In this document: piece by piece, positions 25,132-32,559 of the stretch
Layout: each line of letters begins with the position of its first letter
Numbering within the stretch: position 1 is the first letter of the stretch
Source: Streptomyces flaveolus
GTDB lineage: Bacteria > Actinomycetota > Actinomycetes > Streptomycetales > Streptomycetaceae
Assembly (NCBI RefSeq): GCF_014648815.1
Contig: NZ_BMRV01000012.1
Span: forward strand, 62,001 to 126,000
Length of the DNA: 64,000 nucleotides
Direction of reading: 5' to 3'
Notes under the pieces: model-generated
What the model was told of the DNA's origin: nothing
Seen by the model: only the letters and a program-made list of their open reading frames with translations
Databases searched by the model: none
Program-made: the position numbers and the translations under genes

Positions 25132-27543
25132 CTACGCCCGTCGCGCCGGACCGTCCGGCACCTGTATGTCGAGGACGCAGACGTCGTCCCGCAGTTCGTC
25201 CCCGGGCAGCAGCGCGGCCAGCAGAGGCTCCAGCGTGCCCGCCCCGTCGGCCTCGTGGGCCGCGGCGGCCCCGGCGAGCCGCTCCAGGCCCCGGTCGATG
25301 CCGTCGGGAGGCCGCTCCACCAGGCCGTCCGTGTACAGGAGGAGACGGTCGCCCGGTTCCAAGAGGCACTCCGCCTCCGCGAAGACCGGGGTGGTGCTCG
25401 CCCCCAGCAGGATGCCCCGCGGCCGCTCGAGGTAGCTGGCCTTCCCGGCGCGCAGCAGCAGCGGCGGCAGATGACCGGCCTGCGCCCACACGAGCCGTCG
25501 CCGCCCGGGAGAGTAGCGGGCCAGGACCATGCTGGCGGTGCCGTGGGCGCCCCGGGAGTGCAGCAGCAGCGCGTTGAGGCGGGCCAGCGCGCCGGTCAGC
25601 GAGGAACCCGTGACGACCATGCCCTTGGCGGTGAAGCGCAGCTGGGCCATCGTGGCGACGGCGTCCACACCGTGACCGGCGACGTCTCCGACCACGAACA
25701 GGGCGTCGCCGTCCGGGAGTTCTATGGCGCTGAACCAGTCGCCGCCGACCTGCACACCTGCCTGCGCGGGCAGATAGGCGACCTCGACGCGCAGCCCGGC
25801 CGGCCGCACGGGCCCCCGGGGCAGGGGCAGCAACGCGTCCTGCAACCGGGCGGCCAGCGTCCGTTCGGCCAGCAGCACGTCGTGCTGGGTCAGCATCGCC
25901 CGCTCGCTCTCGACCAGCGCCAGCTCCGCCCGGCGCCGCGCGGTCAGGTCCTGGACGAAGCCGTGCACCTCGACGGGCGTGCCCTCGCCGTCCGTCACCG
26001 CCTCCGCCACGATCCGCAGGTGCCGGACACCGGCCGGCGTCCTGGTCCGGAACGGGACGTCGCACGGCCGTCCCTCGCGCGTCAGCGCCACCACGGCCCG
26101 GGTCAGCGCGGGCACGTCGTCCGCCAGCGCGAGGCCCGGCAGGCCGGAGAGGCCGACCGGGCCGCGTGCGGGATCGCGGCCGAAGATGGCGAAGACCTGG
26201 TCGGACCAGGCGGCCTCGTGGGTGACCAGGTCCCAGTTCGCCCAGCCGAGGTTGCCCAGCCGTTGCAGATCGGCCAGCCGCTGCTCCTGCCGGTCGGAGG
26301 CGTCGAACCGGACCCAGGACAGCACGAGCCCGTCGCCCAGTGGCGCCACCCGCACCGAGTACGTGGCCGGCTCCGCGGCACCGTCCGCCACGTCCCGGTG
26401 GGCGAACGGCTCGCTCTCGTACGGCTCCCCGGTGGCCAGCGTGCGCAGGCAGGCCTGCCGCAGCGGCTCGGCCACCGCGTCCGGCAGCCACTGGGGGAGC
26501 CGCCGGCCGACCGGGTCCGTGCCGTCGCCGCCGGCGAACCGCGCGGCGTGCGGGGTCGCGGCGTCGATCCGGAAGTCCTGGACCCGCCCCGAGGGTGCGC
26601 GCACCGGAGCGAGCAGCACCGCCGCGACCGGCAGGGCGTCGAACACCCGCCGCACGGCGTCGGCGGCGCCGGTCCCGGCGGACTCCGTCCGGCCGCCGAA
26701 CGTGCGCAGCCACCCGGCACACAGGCGGGCGACGGCCCGCAGGTGGTCCCGGTCGCCGGGCGCGAACGGGCCGTCGTCGTGGCGCAGGACCCCGAGACAC
26801 ACGTCGCCCGGCGGTACCGGCAGCCAGGCCTGCGACCGCCCCTGACCGGACGGATCACCGGCCGGCGGCCACCCCTCGCCGGTCCGCCCCGTGTCGTCCA
26901 GCCAACGCGGCTCACCGGCGCGCAGGGCCTCCAGCGGGGGGATCCCGCTCCACGGCGACACCTGCTGCCACCGGGCGGCCAGGGCGTCGTCGATCCCGGC
27001 GTGGCCGACCAGTTCGAGGCCGCCCGAGGGCAGCCGGGCGTAGAGCACCACCGCGTCCGCGCCGGCTCCGGGCGCCAGCCGCTCCCTGAGGCACCGGGCG
27101 AGTTCTCGTGGGGAGCCGACGCGCACCAAGGCCTCGGCGAGGCCGGCCAGTGCGGCCGAGGCGTCCTGCGAGAGACCGCCGTCCGAGACGTCGTCGTCGG
27201 AGAGGCGCGGGGTGGGGGGTGAGACCGTGACGCCGGAGCCGGCGGGCCCGGGCGCAGGGTGCGCGCCGGGCGGCGGGGGCAGGGTGCCGAGCGTGATCCA
27301 GCACTCCTCCAGCAGCGTGCGCCGCTCGGCCTTCGCGCGCTGGTTCAGCGTCTCGCGCGCCGCCTCGGCGGAGACGCCGGTGAGCGCCATGACGGCGCCC
27401 TCGGCCCGTGCCACGACGGCCGCCGTCGTGGCACGATCGCGCAGCCGGTCGATCTCGGCATGCTGTCCGGCGACGACCCGGGCCAGTGTGGCCAGGTCGG
27501 GCGCGGCGCCGGAATCCGTCGGCGTGGCGTGCTCGCTCGTCAC
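25132..27543 (-). CDS. ANTAR-GAF-PAS-PP2C regulatory phosphatase
   Basis: The gene encodes about 803 residues (GTG start, no good Shine-Dalgarno; an ATG 18 bases upstream is also open). Order: a short coiled stretch, an ANTAR-like helical bundle (about 35-85, RAEGAVMALTGVSAEAARET), a GAF-like region (about 140-270), two PAS-like regions (about 290-560, ending in VEVHGFVQDLTARRRAELAL), and SpoIIE/PP2C (about 590-800, VQVGGDWFSAIELP, VVGDVAGHGVDAV, LYTDGLVERP). ANTAR normally binds RNA to relieve termination; here it sits on a phosphatase. It likely works on anti-anti-sigma factors in response to a ligand. No membrane segment. Confidence 0.85.
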   Translation of the reverse strand: MTSEHATPTDSGAAPDLATLARVVAGQHAEIDRLRDRATTAAVVARAEGAVMALTGVSAEAARETLNQRAKAERRTLLEECWITLGTLPPPPGAHPAPGPAGSGVTVSPPTPRLSDDDVSDGGLSQDASAALAGLAEALVRVGSPRELARCLRERLAPGAGADAVVLYARLPSGGLELVGHAGIDDALAARWQQVSPWSGIPPLEALRAGEPRWLDDTGRTGEGWPPAGDPSGQGRSQAWLPVPPGDVCLGVLRHDDGPFAPGDRDHLRAVARLCAGWLRTFGGRTESAGTGAADAVRRVFDALPVAAVLLAPVRAPSGRVQDFRIDAATPHAARFAGGDGTDPVGRRLPQWLPDAVAEPLRQACLRTLATGEPYESEPFAHRDVADGAAEPATYSVRVAPLGDGLVLSWVRFDASDRQEQRLADLQRLGNLGWANWDLVTHEAAWSDQVFAIFGRDPARGPVGLSGLPGLALADDVPALTRAVVALTREGRPCDVPFRTRTPAGVRHLRIVAEAVTDGEGTPVEVHGFVQDLTARRRAELALVESERAMLTQHDVLLAERTLAARLQDALLPLPRGPVRPAGLRVEVAYLPAQAGVQVGGDWFSAIELPDGDALFVVGDVAGHGVDAVATMAQLRFTAKGMVVTGSSLTGALARLNALLLHSRGAHGTASMVLARYSPGRRRLVWAQAGHLPPLLLRAGKASYLERPRGILLGASTTPVFAEAECLLEPGDRLLLYTDGLVERPPDGIDRGLERLAGAAAAHEADGAGTLEPLLAALLPGDELRDDVCVLDIQVPDGPARRA

Positions 27544-27690
27544 GCGACGAGCATGGCACATGGACCGGGCTTCGATGACCGCTCGTCGGAAGGTGATTCC
27601 GCCGCCGGCTCCGAGGCGAGGGGTGGACGTCTGCCGGCCGCCCCGGGGCATGCTCCCGGAGTGACCGTCCCGCGCCACCGAGGGCGCGGG

Positions 27691-28068
27691 TCAGCGCCCG
27701 GCCGCACCCCGCTCCACCAGGGCCTCGGTGACCGCGCGCACGCTGCGCGCGATGTGCTGCAACTGCTGCAGTTCCGCCGCGTAGAGCTTGATCGTGTGCT
27801 CGATGACCGACTCGGGCAGGCCGAGCCGCGGCAGGTCGGCCCGGGCGGTCTGCAGGGCCGTACGGGCCACCCGGAGCTCGTGCTGGACCTGGATCTGCGC
27901 ATGGCGGGCGAGCAGGACGGGATGCCGGATCAGTGCCGGGTAACCGGCGTAACGGGCCGGCACCAGCTCGCGCAGCCACTTGGCCGCCGAGCGCTCCCAG
28001 TCGTAGCTGCCGGGGCTCTTGACCTGGCACGGCCAGTCCGGGCTGATGCGCGTGGTCGTCAGGGGCAT
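27691..28068 (-). CDS. Hypothetical helical protein
   Basis: The gene encodes 125 residues starting MPLTTTRISPDWPCQVKSPG (ATG at 28068 has GGAAG 8 bases upstream; the ATG at 28074 is too close). A Trp-rich N-terminal part is followed by a long charged helical region (LLARHAQIQVQHELRVARTA onward), probably a coiled coil. I do not recognise it. It lies upstream of the PP2C gene on the same strand. A long leader with an AT-rich patch at 28272-28337 precedes it. Confidence 0.6.
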   Translation of the reverse strand: MPLTTTRISPDWPCQVKSPGSYDWERSAAKWLRELVPARYAGYPALIRHPVLLARHAQIQVQHELRVARTALQTARADLPRLGLPESVIEHTIKLYAAELQQLQHIARSVRAVTEALVERGAAGR

Positions 28069-28271
28069 GATCATCGCTTCCGGGTGTGCGGCGTCGACGG
28101 GGTGCTGCGACGTTGTGAGGCGGCCCCGGCCTAGGGGATGACCGGGACCGCCGCGGGCGCTCGCGCAGGCGATGCCCGACCGAACACCCGGGGCGCCGGA
28201 GCGGGTAGGAGTCGGCGGCCAAGGTGTTCGCGCAGGTGCGGTCGCGATCCGGGCGTCCGGGTCGCGATCCG

Positions 28272-28337
28272 TGAGCAGTATTTATATATGCCATCTGCTT
28301 TGCAAGACGTATGAAAACATTCATGCCTGCTTTGACG
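28272..28337. promoter_or_regulatory. AT-rich island with ATGAA-TTCAT repeat
   Basis: This is the most AT-rich stretch noticed in the window. It holds TTTATATATG and the inverted repeat ATGAA-AACA-TTCAT (28311-28324). On the minus strand TTGCAA, 17 bases, then AATACT forms a possible promoter for the hypothetical gene at 27691-28068. The remaining bases of the 28069-28371 gap show nothing else. Confidence 0.4.
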
Positions 28338-28371
28338 GCGCCCGGGCGCCCGGCGGCCGGGAGAGGGGGAG

Positions 28372-29289
28372 TCAGTCCCGCAGGAAGAAGTGGTGCTGCT
28401 CGGCGATCTGCTCGTACTCCTCCAGCCGGGCCTGTGTCCGTTCCGGATCGGCGTCGGTCATGGCCTGGAGCAGCGCCGCGCACATCACGCCCGGCGCCGC
28501 GTACGAGTCGAAGACCAGCCGGGACCCCGTGCCGGTGGCGAAGGCGATGTCGGCCTCGTCGACCACCGGTCCGAGCGCCAGGTCGGTGATCAACGCGACC
28601 TTGAGCCCGGCCCCGCGGGCCACCCGGACGGCGTTGAGGGTCTCCTGGGCGTGCCGGGGCAGGGAGAAGGCCAGCACCCAGGTCCCGCCCGCCTCCCGGG
28701 ACTGCAGCAGGGCGTCGTAGGCGACGCTGCCGCCGCGGGTGACCAGCCTGACGTCGGGGTGGACGCGGCGGGCGGCGTAGGCGAAGTACTCGGCGAGCGA
28801 CACGGAGATGCGCAGCCCGAGGACGGTCAGCGGCGCCGACGCGGCCAGTTTCCGGCCGGTCTCGATGACCTGCCCGGGGTCGGCGAAGTCGCGCCGCAGG
28901 TTCTCCAGGTTCTCGATCTCGGCGTCGACGGCCGCCTGCAGTTCGTTGCCGCCGTTCTCCTCGGCCGGGGTGCCGCCGCGGCCGCCCAGCGCGATCGACT
29001 GGAGCCGCTCCCGCAGCGCCGGGTAGCCGCTGAAGCCGACCGCCGACGCGAACCGCGTCACCGACGGCTGGCTCACGCCGACGCGGTCGGCGAGATCCGT
29101 GATCGACAGGAACGCCGCCTCGGTGAGGTTCTCGATGAGGTACTGGGCGATGCGCCGCTGGCCCGGGGAGAGCCGGGGGCGGTCGAACAACGTCCTCAGC
29201 TGGGACGTGGGGGAGACCTCCGTTTCCGGGGCCGTCCGTCCCGAGGTGATCGCCGATGCCTGCGCGCGTGCCTGCTGCGGCGATGGCAC
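28372..29289 (-). CDS. MurR/RpiR family transcriptional regulator
   Basis: The gene encodes 305 residues from GTG at 29289 behind AAAGGAGG, an excellent ribosome site. The N-terminal HTH_6 domain (residues about 40-110) reads RIAQYLIENLTEAAFLSITD, then LADRVGVSQPSVTRFASAVG. The C-terminal SIS sugar-isomerase domain (about 140-280) would bind a phosphosugar or related ligand. No sugar gene is adjacent, so the regulon is unknown. Confidence 0.9.
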   Translation of the reverse strand: MPSPQQARAQASAITSGRTAPETEVSPTSQLRTLFDRPRLSPGQRRIAQYLIENLTEAAFLSITDLADRVGVSQPSVTRFASAVGFSGYPALRERLQSIALGGRGGTPAEENGGNELQAAVDAEIENLENLRRDFADPGQVIETGRKLAASAPLTVLGLRISVSLAEYFAYAARRVHPDVRLVTRGGSVAYDALLQSREAGGTWVLAFSLPRHAQETLNAVRVARGAGLKVALITDLALGPVVDEADIAFATGTGSRLVFDSYAAPGVMCAALLQAMTDADPERTQARLEEYEQIAEQHHFFLRD

Positions 29290-29472
29290 GGGTGCGCCTC
29301 CTTTGTCTCCCACGGAGGTCAACATAGCCCACCGGCCGCGCCCGTACGGGCCCTGTCCAGGGCGATCGGGGCCCGCGCGCACGGGCATCCCGTCCCGCGG
29401 GGGATAGCACCGCGCCGGGCGGGAACCCGCCGCCACGGAAGAACCCGACACCAGCGACGAGGAGCCCCCGTC

Positions 29473-29634
29473 ATGACCGTCCCGGAAGAGAACCGGCCGA
29501 AGACCGACACCACCGACGACGTTCTCGACCAGCGCGACGAGAACGCCCCGCGCCCGCCCGGTGGCACCGGCCGGACCATGCGCGAGGCCCTGGAAGAGGC
29601 CCACGTGCGCCCCGACGACTACGACGAGGAGTGA
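29473..29634 (+). CDS. Small acidic hypothetical protein
   Basis: The gene encodes 53 residues, strongly acidic (MTVPEENRPKTDTTDDVLDQ start, ending VRPDDYDEE), probably largely disordered with one short helix (REALEEAH). GAGGAG lies before the ATG. It is 88 bases upstream of the DUF3662 gene on the same strand and may be co-transcribed. Function unknown. Confidence 0.55.
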   Translation: MTVPEENRPKTDTTDDVLDQRDENAPRPPGGTGRTMREALEEAHVRPDDYDEE

Positions 29635-29722
29635 CCGCGCCGCGGCCGCGCGCCGAGCGCGCGTCCCCCACGGCATCCGATCCCGAGAAGCATCCGACCC
29701 CGAACACCGGCAGGTGACACGC

Positions 29723-30124
29723 ATGGGCGCCATCAGCGCGCTGGAGAAGGCCCTGGAGAACCGCTGGGAAGCGCTGTGGGCGCGGGTACTCGACAAGGAA
29801 CCCGTCGAGATCCTCGACGCCCTGCGCACCGAGTGCGACAACAACGCCGTGGTCTGCGCCGAAGGCCGGGTCATGGTCCCCAACGCCTACGACGTCGAGC
29901 TCGACGAGGTCGTCCACGAGGAACTGACGCGTCGTGACGGCCGGGTGGGCCAGGTGCTCACCGACAGCCTGGTCCGGCACGCCGAGCGGCGCGGCTACGA
30001 GTGGGCGGGCCCGCTGGCGGTGCACGTCGGCAAGTCCGCCGATGTGCCCAACGGCCGCTACCGCGTGGCGAGCGGCGTGCTGCCCCACGTCAGCGCCGAG
30101 GAATTCCCGAAGGCGGCGTCCTAG
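29723..30124 (+). CDS. Stand-alone DUF3662 (FhaA N-terminal-like) domain protein
   Basis: The gene encodes 133 residues, the whole of which matches the shape of the N-terminal domain of FhaA: MGAISALEKALENRWEALWA, then EPVEILDALRTECDNNAVV, MVPNAYDVELDEVVHEEL and GYEWAGPLAVHVG. FhaA normally joins this domain to a C-terminal FHA domain and takes part in cell-wall synthesis with Ser/Thr kinases. Here the FHA part is absent and no kinase gene is adjacent. It may compete with or bind the FhaA partner (inference). Confidence 0.75.
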   Translation: MGAISALEKALENRWEALWARVLDKEPVEILDALRTECDNNAVVCAEGRVMVPNAYDVELDEVVHEELTRRDGRVGQVLTDSLVRHAERRGYEWAGPLAVHVGKSADVPNGRYRVASGVLPHVSAEEFPKAAS

Positions 30125-30177
30125 CGGCGCGCGCCCGGCGGTCGCGCGCGTCGCACGCCGTGCACGTCGCGCGCGGC

Positions 30178-31803
30178 TCATCGGCGGTAGACCGTGATCG
30201 AGTGGCCGACGTCGTCGACGGGCCGGCTGCTGTCGATCAGCGCCGCCAGCCGCCCCGTCGCCTTGGCCGCCGCCGAGTCGGAGACGACCAGCAGCCCGCG
30301 CACCTCACGCGCGGGCACCGACCGCGGGTCGGCGGCCTCGATGCCGTAGTGGGACGGTACGCCGCTGCCCTTGTAGACCAGCCAGACCCGCTCGCCCGGG
30401 TACCGCTCGCGCAGCCGGTCGGCGAGGCGGCCCAGGTCCTGGCCCCAGTCCACGGCCGAGTCGTGCAGCAGCAGCCGGGTCCTGGCCGGCCCGCCGAACG
30501 CCTCGTTGGCGTACGGCAGGTAGTACGGGTACGTCCGCACCGAGCTGACCGCGACGAACGCCACCAGCGCGAGCGTCGCGGCCGGCGCCCACCGCACCCG
30601 CGCCGCCAGGACAGACCCCGCCGCCACCGCGAGGAGCATCGGCAGGATCAGCGCGTACCGGGTGCCGAAGTTCCGCGAGCCCGCCATCGCGGACGCCAGC
30701 AGCACGACGGCCGGCAGCAGCAGGTACGGCGCGGCCGGCCGCAGCCGGCGTACCGCCACCACGGCGACGGACCCGGCGGCCCACAGGGCGAGCGCGCCCA
30801 GCGGCGTCTTCACCAGGAGCGCGGCCGGCAGGTAGTACCACAGCGACCCCGTGTACAGCCGGCCGAACAGGAAGCCCTGCCACGGGTGGCCCTCCAGGCC
30901 GAACTGCAGCCGCATCCCGTCCCGGTAGGCCTCCGGGAACGGCAGCAGGTCCACCACGACGCCCTTGAGGCCGGGCACGCCGGGCAGCGCCTGACCGGGT
31001 GTGCCACGCAGCCGCGGATCGACCGCCAGGTACGTGGCCCACACGACGGCGATCGCGGTCACCGCCACGACGAGGGCGCCCGCCGCCGCCCGAACCGCCC
31101 TGCGCCCGCGCACCCGTGACCCGGTCGACAGGGCGGCCAGGACCAGCAGCACCGGCACCGCGGGCAGGGTGCTGGCCCGGGTCGCCAGGGCGGCCCCCAG
31201 CGCGGCCCCGGCGAGCGGCAGGTACAGCCGTGGGCGGTCCCGGGCGCGCCACAGCAGCCACACCGACGTCAGCACGAAACCGGCGGCGGGCGCGTCGAGG
31301 GTGGCGAGCGAGCCGTGGGCGACGACGTCGGGGGAGAAGGCGTACAGGGCGAGCGCCGCCAGGCCGCCCGCGCGGCCGGCGAGTTCGCGGGCGAACGCGA
31401 ACACCACCAGCCCGAACAGCAGGGTCAGCGCGATCACCGGGAGCCGCGCCCAGAGCATGAGCCGCCACGGGTCGTTGCCCGACTCGTACAGCAGATGCCG
31501 TCCCCATGCGCTCTGGCCGCCCTCGAAGGAGGGGTCGACGCGCGGACCGGCGAGCGCGACGCCCGCGCCGACGACCAGCTTTCCCAGCGGCGGGTGTTCG
31601 GGGTTGTAGCGCAGACGGTGCTCCCGCACATAGTCGGCGGCGGCCCCCACGTACACGGGTTCGTCGATCGTCGGCGTCTGCCGCACGGCCGTGGTCACCA
31701 TGGCGAACGCCATCTGGGCGAGCAGCACGGCCACGAGCACCGGCACCGTCCACGGCCCCGCGCACCGGCGCCACCGGGTGTCCGACCGCTCCTCGTCCGT
31801 CAT
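30178..31803 (-). CDS. PMT-type (GT39-like) integral membrane glycosyltransferase
   Basis: The gene encodes 541 residues with about 10-12 membrane segments. The first extracellular loop holds the family's acidic catalytic pair (TIDEPVYVGAA) and YNPEHPPLGKLVVG. The segments ATLDAPAAGFVLTSVWLL and GSRNFGTRYALILPMLLAV are also typical. It would move a sugar from a lipid-linked donor to a protein or lipid on the outer face. The C-terminal soluble part carries LLHDSAVDWGQDLGRL, common in actinobacterial members. The start is the first ATG at 31803 (MTDEERSDTRWRRC). It lies 32 bases after the kinase gene. Confidence 0.82.
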   Translation of the reverse strand: MTDEERSDTRWRRCAGPWTVPVLVAVLLAQMAFAMVTTAVRQTPTIDEPVYVGAAADYVREHRLRYNPEHPPLGKLVVGAGVALAGPRVDPSFEGGQSAWGRHLLYESGNDPWRLMLWARLPVIALTLLFGLVVFAFARELAGRAGGLAALALYAFSPDVVAHGSLATLDAPAAGFVLTSVWLLWRARDRPRLYLPLAGAALGAALATRASTLPAVPVLLVLAALSTGSRVRGRRAVRAAAGALVVAVTAIAVVWATYLAVDPRLRGTPGQALPGVPGLKGVVVDLLPFPEAYRDGMRLQFGLEGHPWQGFLFGRLYTGSLWYYLPAALLVKTPLGALALWAAGSVAVVAVRRLRPAAPYLLLPAVVLLASAMAGSRNFGTRYALILPMLLAVAAGSVLAARVRWAPAATLALVAFVAVSSVRTYPYYLPYANEAFGGPARTRLLLHDSAVDWGQDLGRLADRLRERYPGERVWLVYKGSGVPSHYGIEAADPRSVPAREVRGLLVVSDSAAAKATGRLAALIDSSRPVDDVGHSITVYRR

Positions 31804-31835
31804 GCCCACCGGTACGTCGTGCGAGGCGGCGGAGT

Positions 31836-32516
31836 TCAGCGCGGCGGGGCGAGGCGGGTCAGTGCCGTTTCCGGTACGACGAGGTCGGCGCGGTCGCGGG
31901 TCGCGGTCACCAGGTCGGCGTTGCGCTGGTCGGTGCCGAGCACCCAGGCCACCGCGTCCTCGGGGGACTTGCCGAACTCCTCGTGCCGGGCCACCAGTCG
32001 GCGGACCCGCTCCTCCTCGGGCACCTCGCAGAACCACACCTCGTCGAGCCAGGACCGCACCCGCCTCCACGCACCGGTGCCCAGCAGAAGGTAGTTGCCC
32101 TCCGTCACGACCAGCCGGGCCGTCGGCGGCACCGGGACGGCCCCGGCGAGCGGCTGCTCCAGTTCCCGCTCGAAGCCGGGCGCGTAGACGGTGTCCCCCG
32201 CGTCCCCTCCGCCGTCGGTCCCCTGCTCGCGCAGGCGGCGCAGCAGTGCCGCGTACCCGGCCGCGTCGAAGGTGTCCGGTGCGCCCTTGCGGTCCCGGCG
32301 GCCGAGCCGGTCCAGTTCGGCGTCGGCGAGGTGGAAGCCGTCCATGGGGACGTGCGCGGCCCACGTCCCGTCCGTCCCGTTCAGCTCCCGCACCAGGGCC
32401 TCGGCGAGCGTCGACTTCCCGGCGCCGGGACTCCCGGCGATGCCGAGGATCGCGCGCCGTCCGCCGCGCGGGAGGGCACGGGCCCGGGTGAGCAGGTCGT
32501 CGAAGGTCAGCGGCAC
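31836..32516 (-). CDS. P-loop nucleoside/sugar kinase-like protein
   Basis: The gene encodes 226 residues of the uridine kinase / PanK-like superfamily: Walker A GIAGSPGAGKSTLAEAL (residues 24-40), the acidic site HVPMDGFHLAD, LVVTEGNYLLLG (Walker B-like) and a lid region EVPEEERVRRLVARHEEFGK. It probably phosphorylates a nucleoside, a sugar or a related alcohol. It lies between the TerD-type gene and the glycosyltransferase gene, on the same strand as both. Confidence 0.85.
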   Translation of the reverse strand: MPLTFDDLLTRARALPRGGRRAILGIAGSPGAGKSTLAEALVRELNGTDGTWAAHVPMDGFHLADAELDRLGRRDRKGAPDTFDAAGYAALLRRLREQGTDGGGDAGDTVYAPGFERELEQPLAGAVPVPPTARLVVTEGNYLLLGTGAWRRVRSWLDEVWFCEVPEEERVRRLVARHEEFGKSPEDAVAWVLGTDQRNADLVTATRDRADLVVPETALTRLAPPR

Positions 32517-32559
32517 ACCGCAGAGTGTGCCACTCGGCGCTCCTTCGTCGTCCGCCGGC

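Noticed and set aside
23732..26800. A 1022-residue minus-strand frame over the ATP-grasp and PP2C genes
   Set aside because: Arg/Gly/Pro-rich with no motif; the PP2C protein is in another frame of the same strand with all its domains.
26912..29410. An 832-residue minus-strand frame over the RpiR and ANTAR genes
   Set aside because: The same kind of shadow; the real proteins are in other frames with clear ribosome sites.
29473..29634. A Pup-like (ubiquitin-like) protein
   Set aside because: It is small and acidic but lacks the Gly-Gly-Gln/Glu end of Pup.
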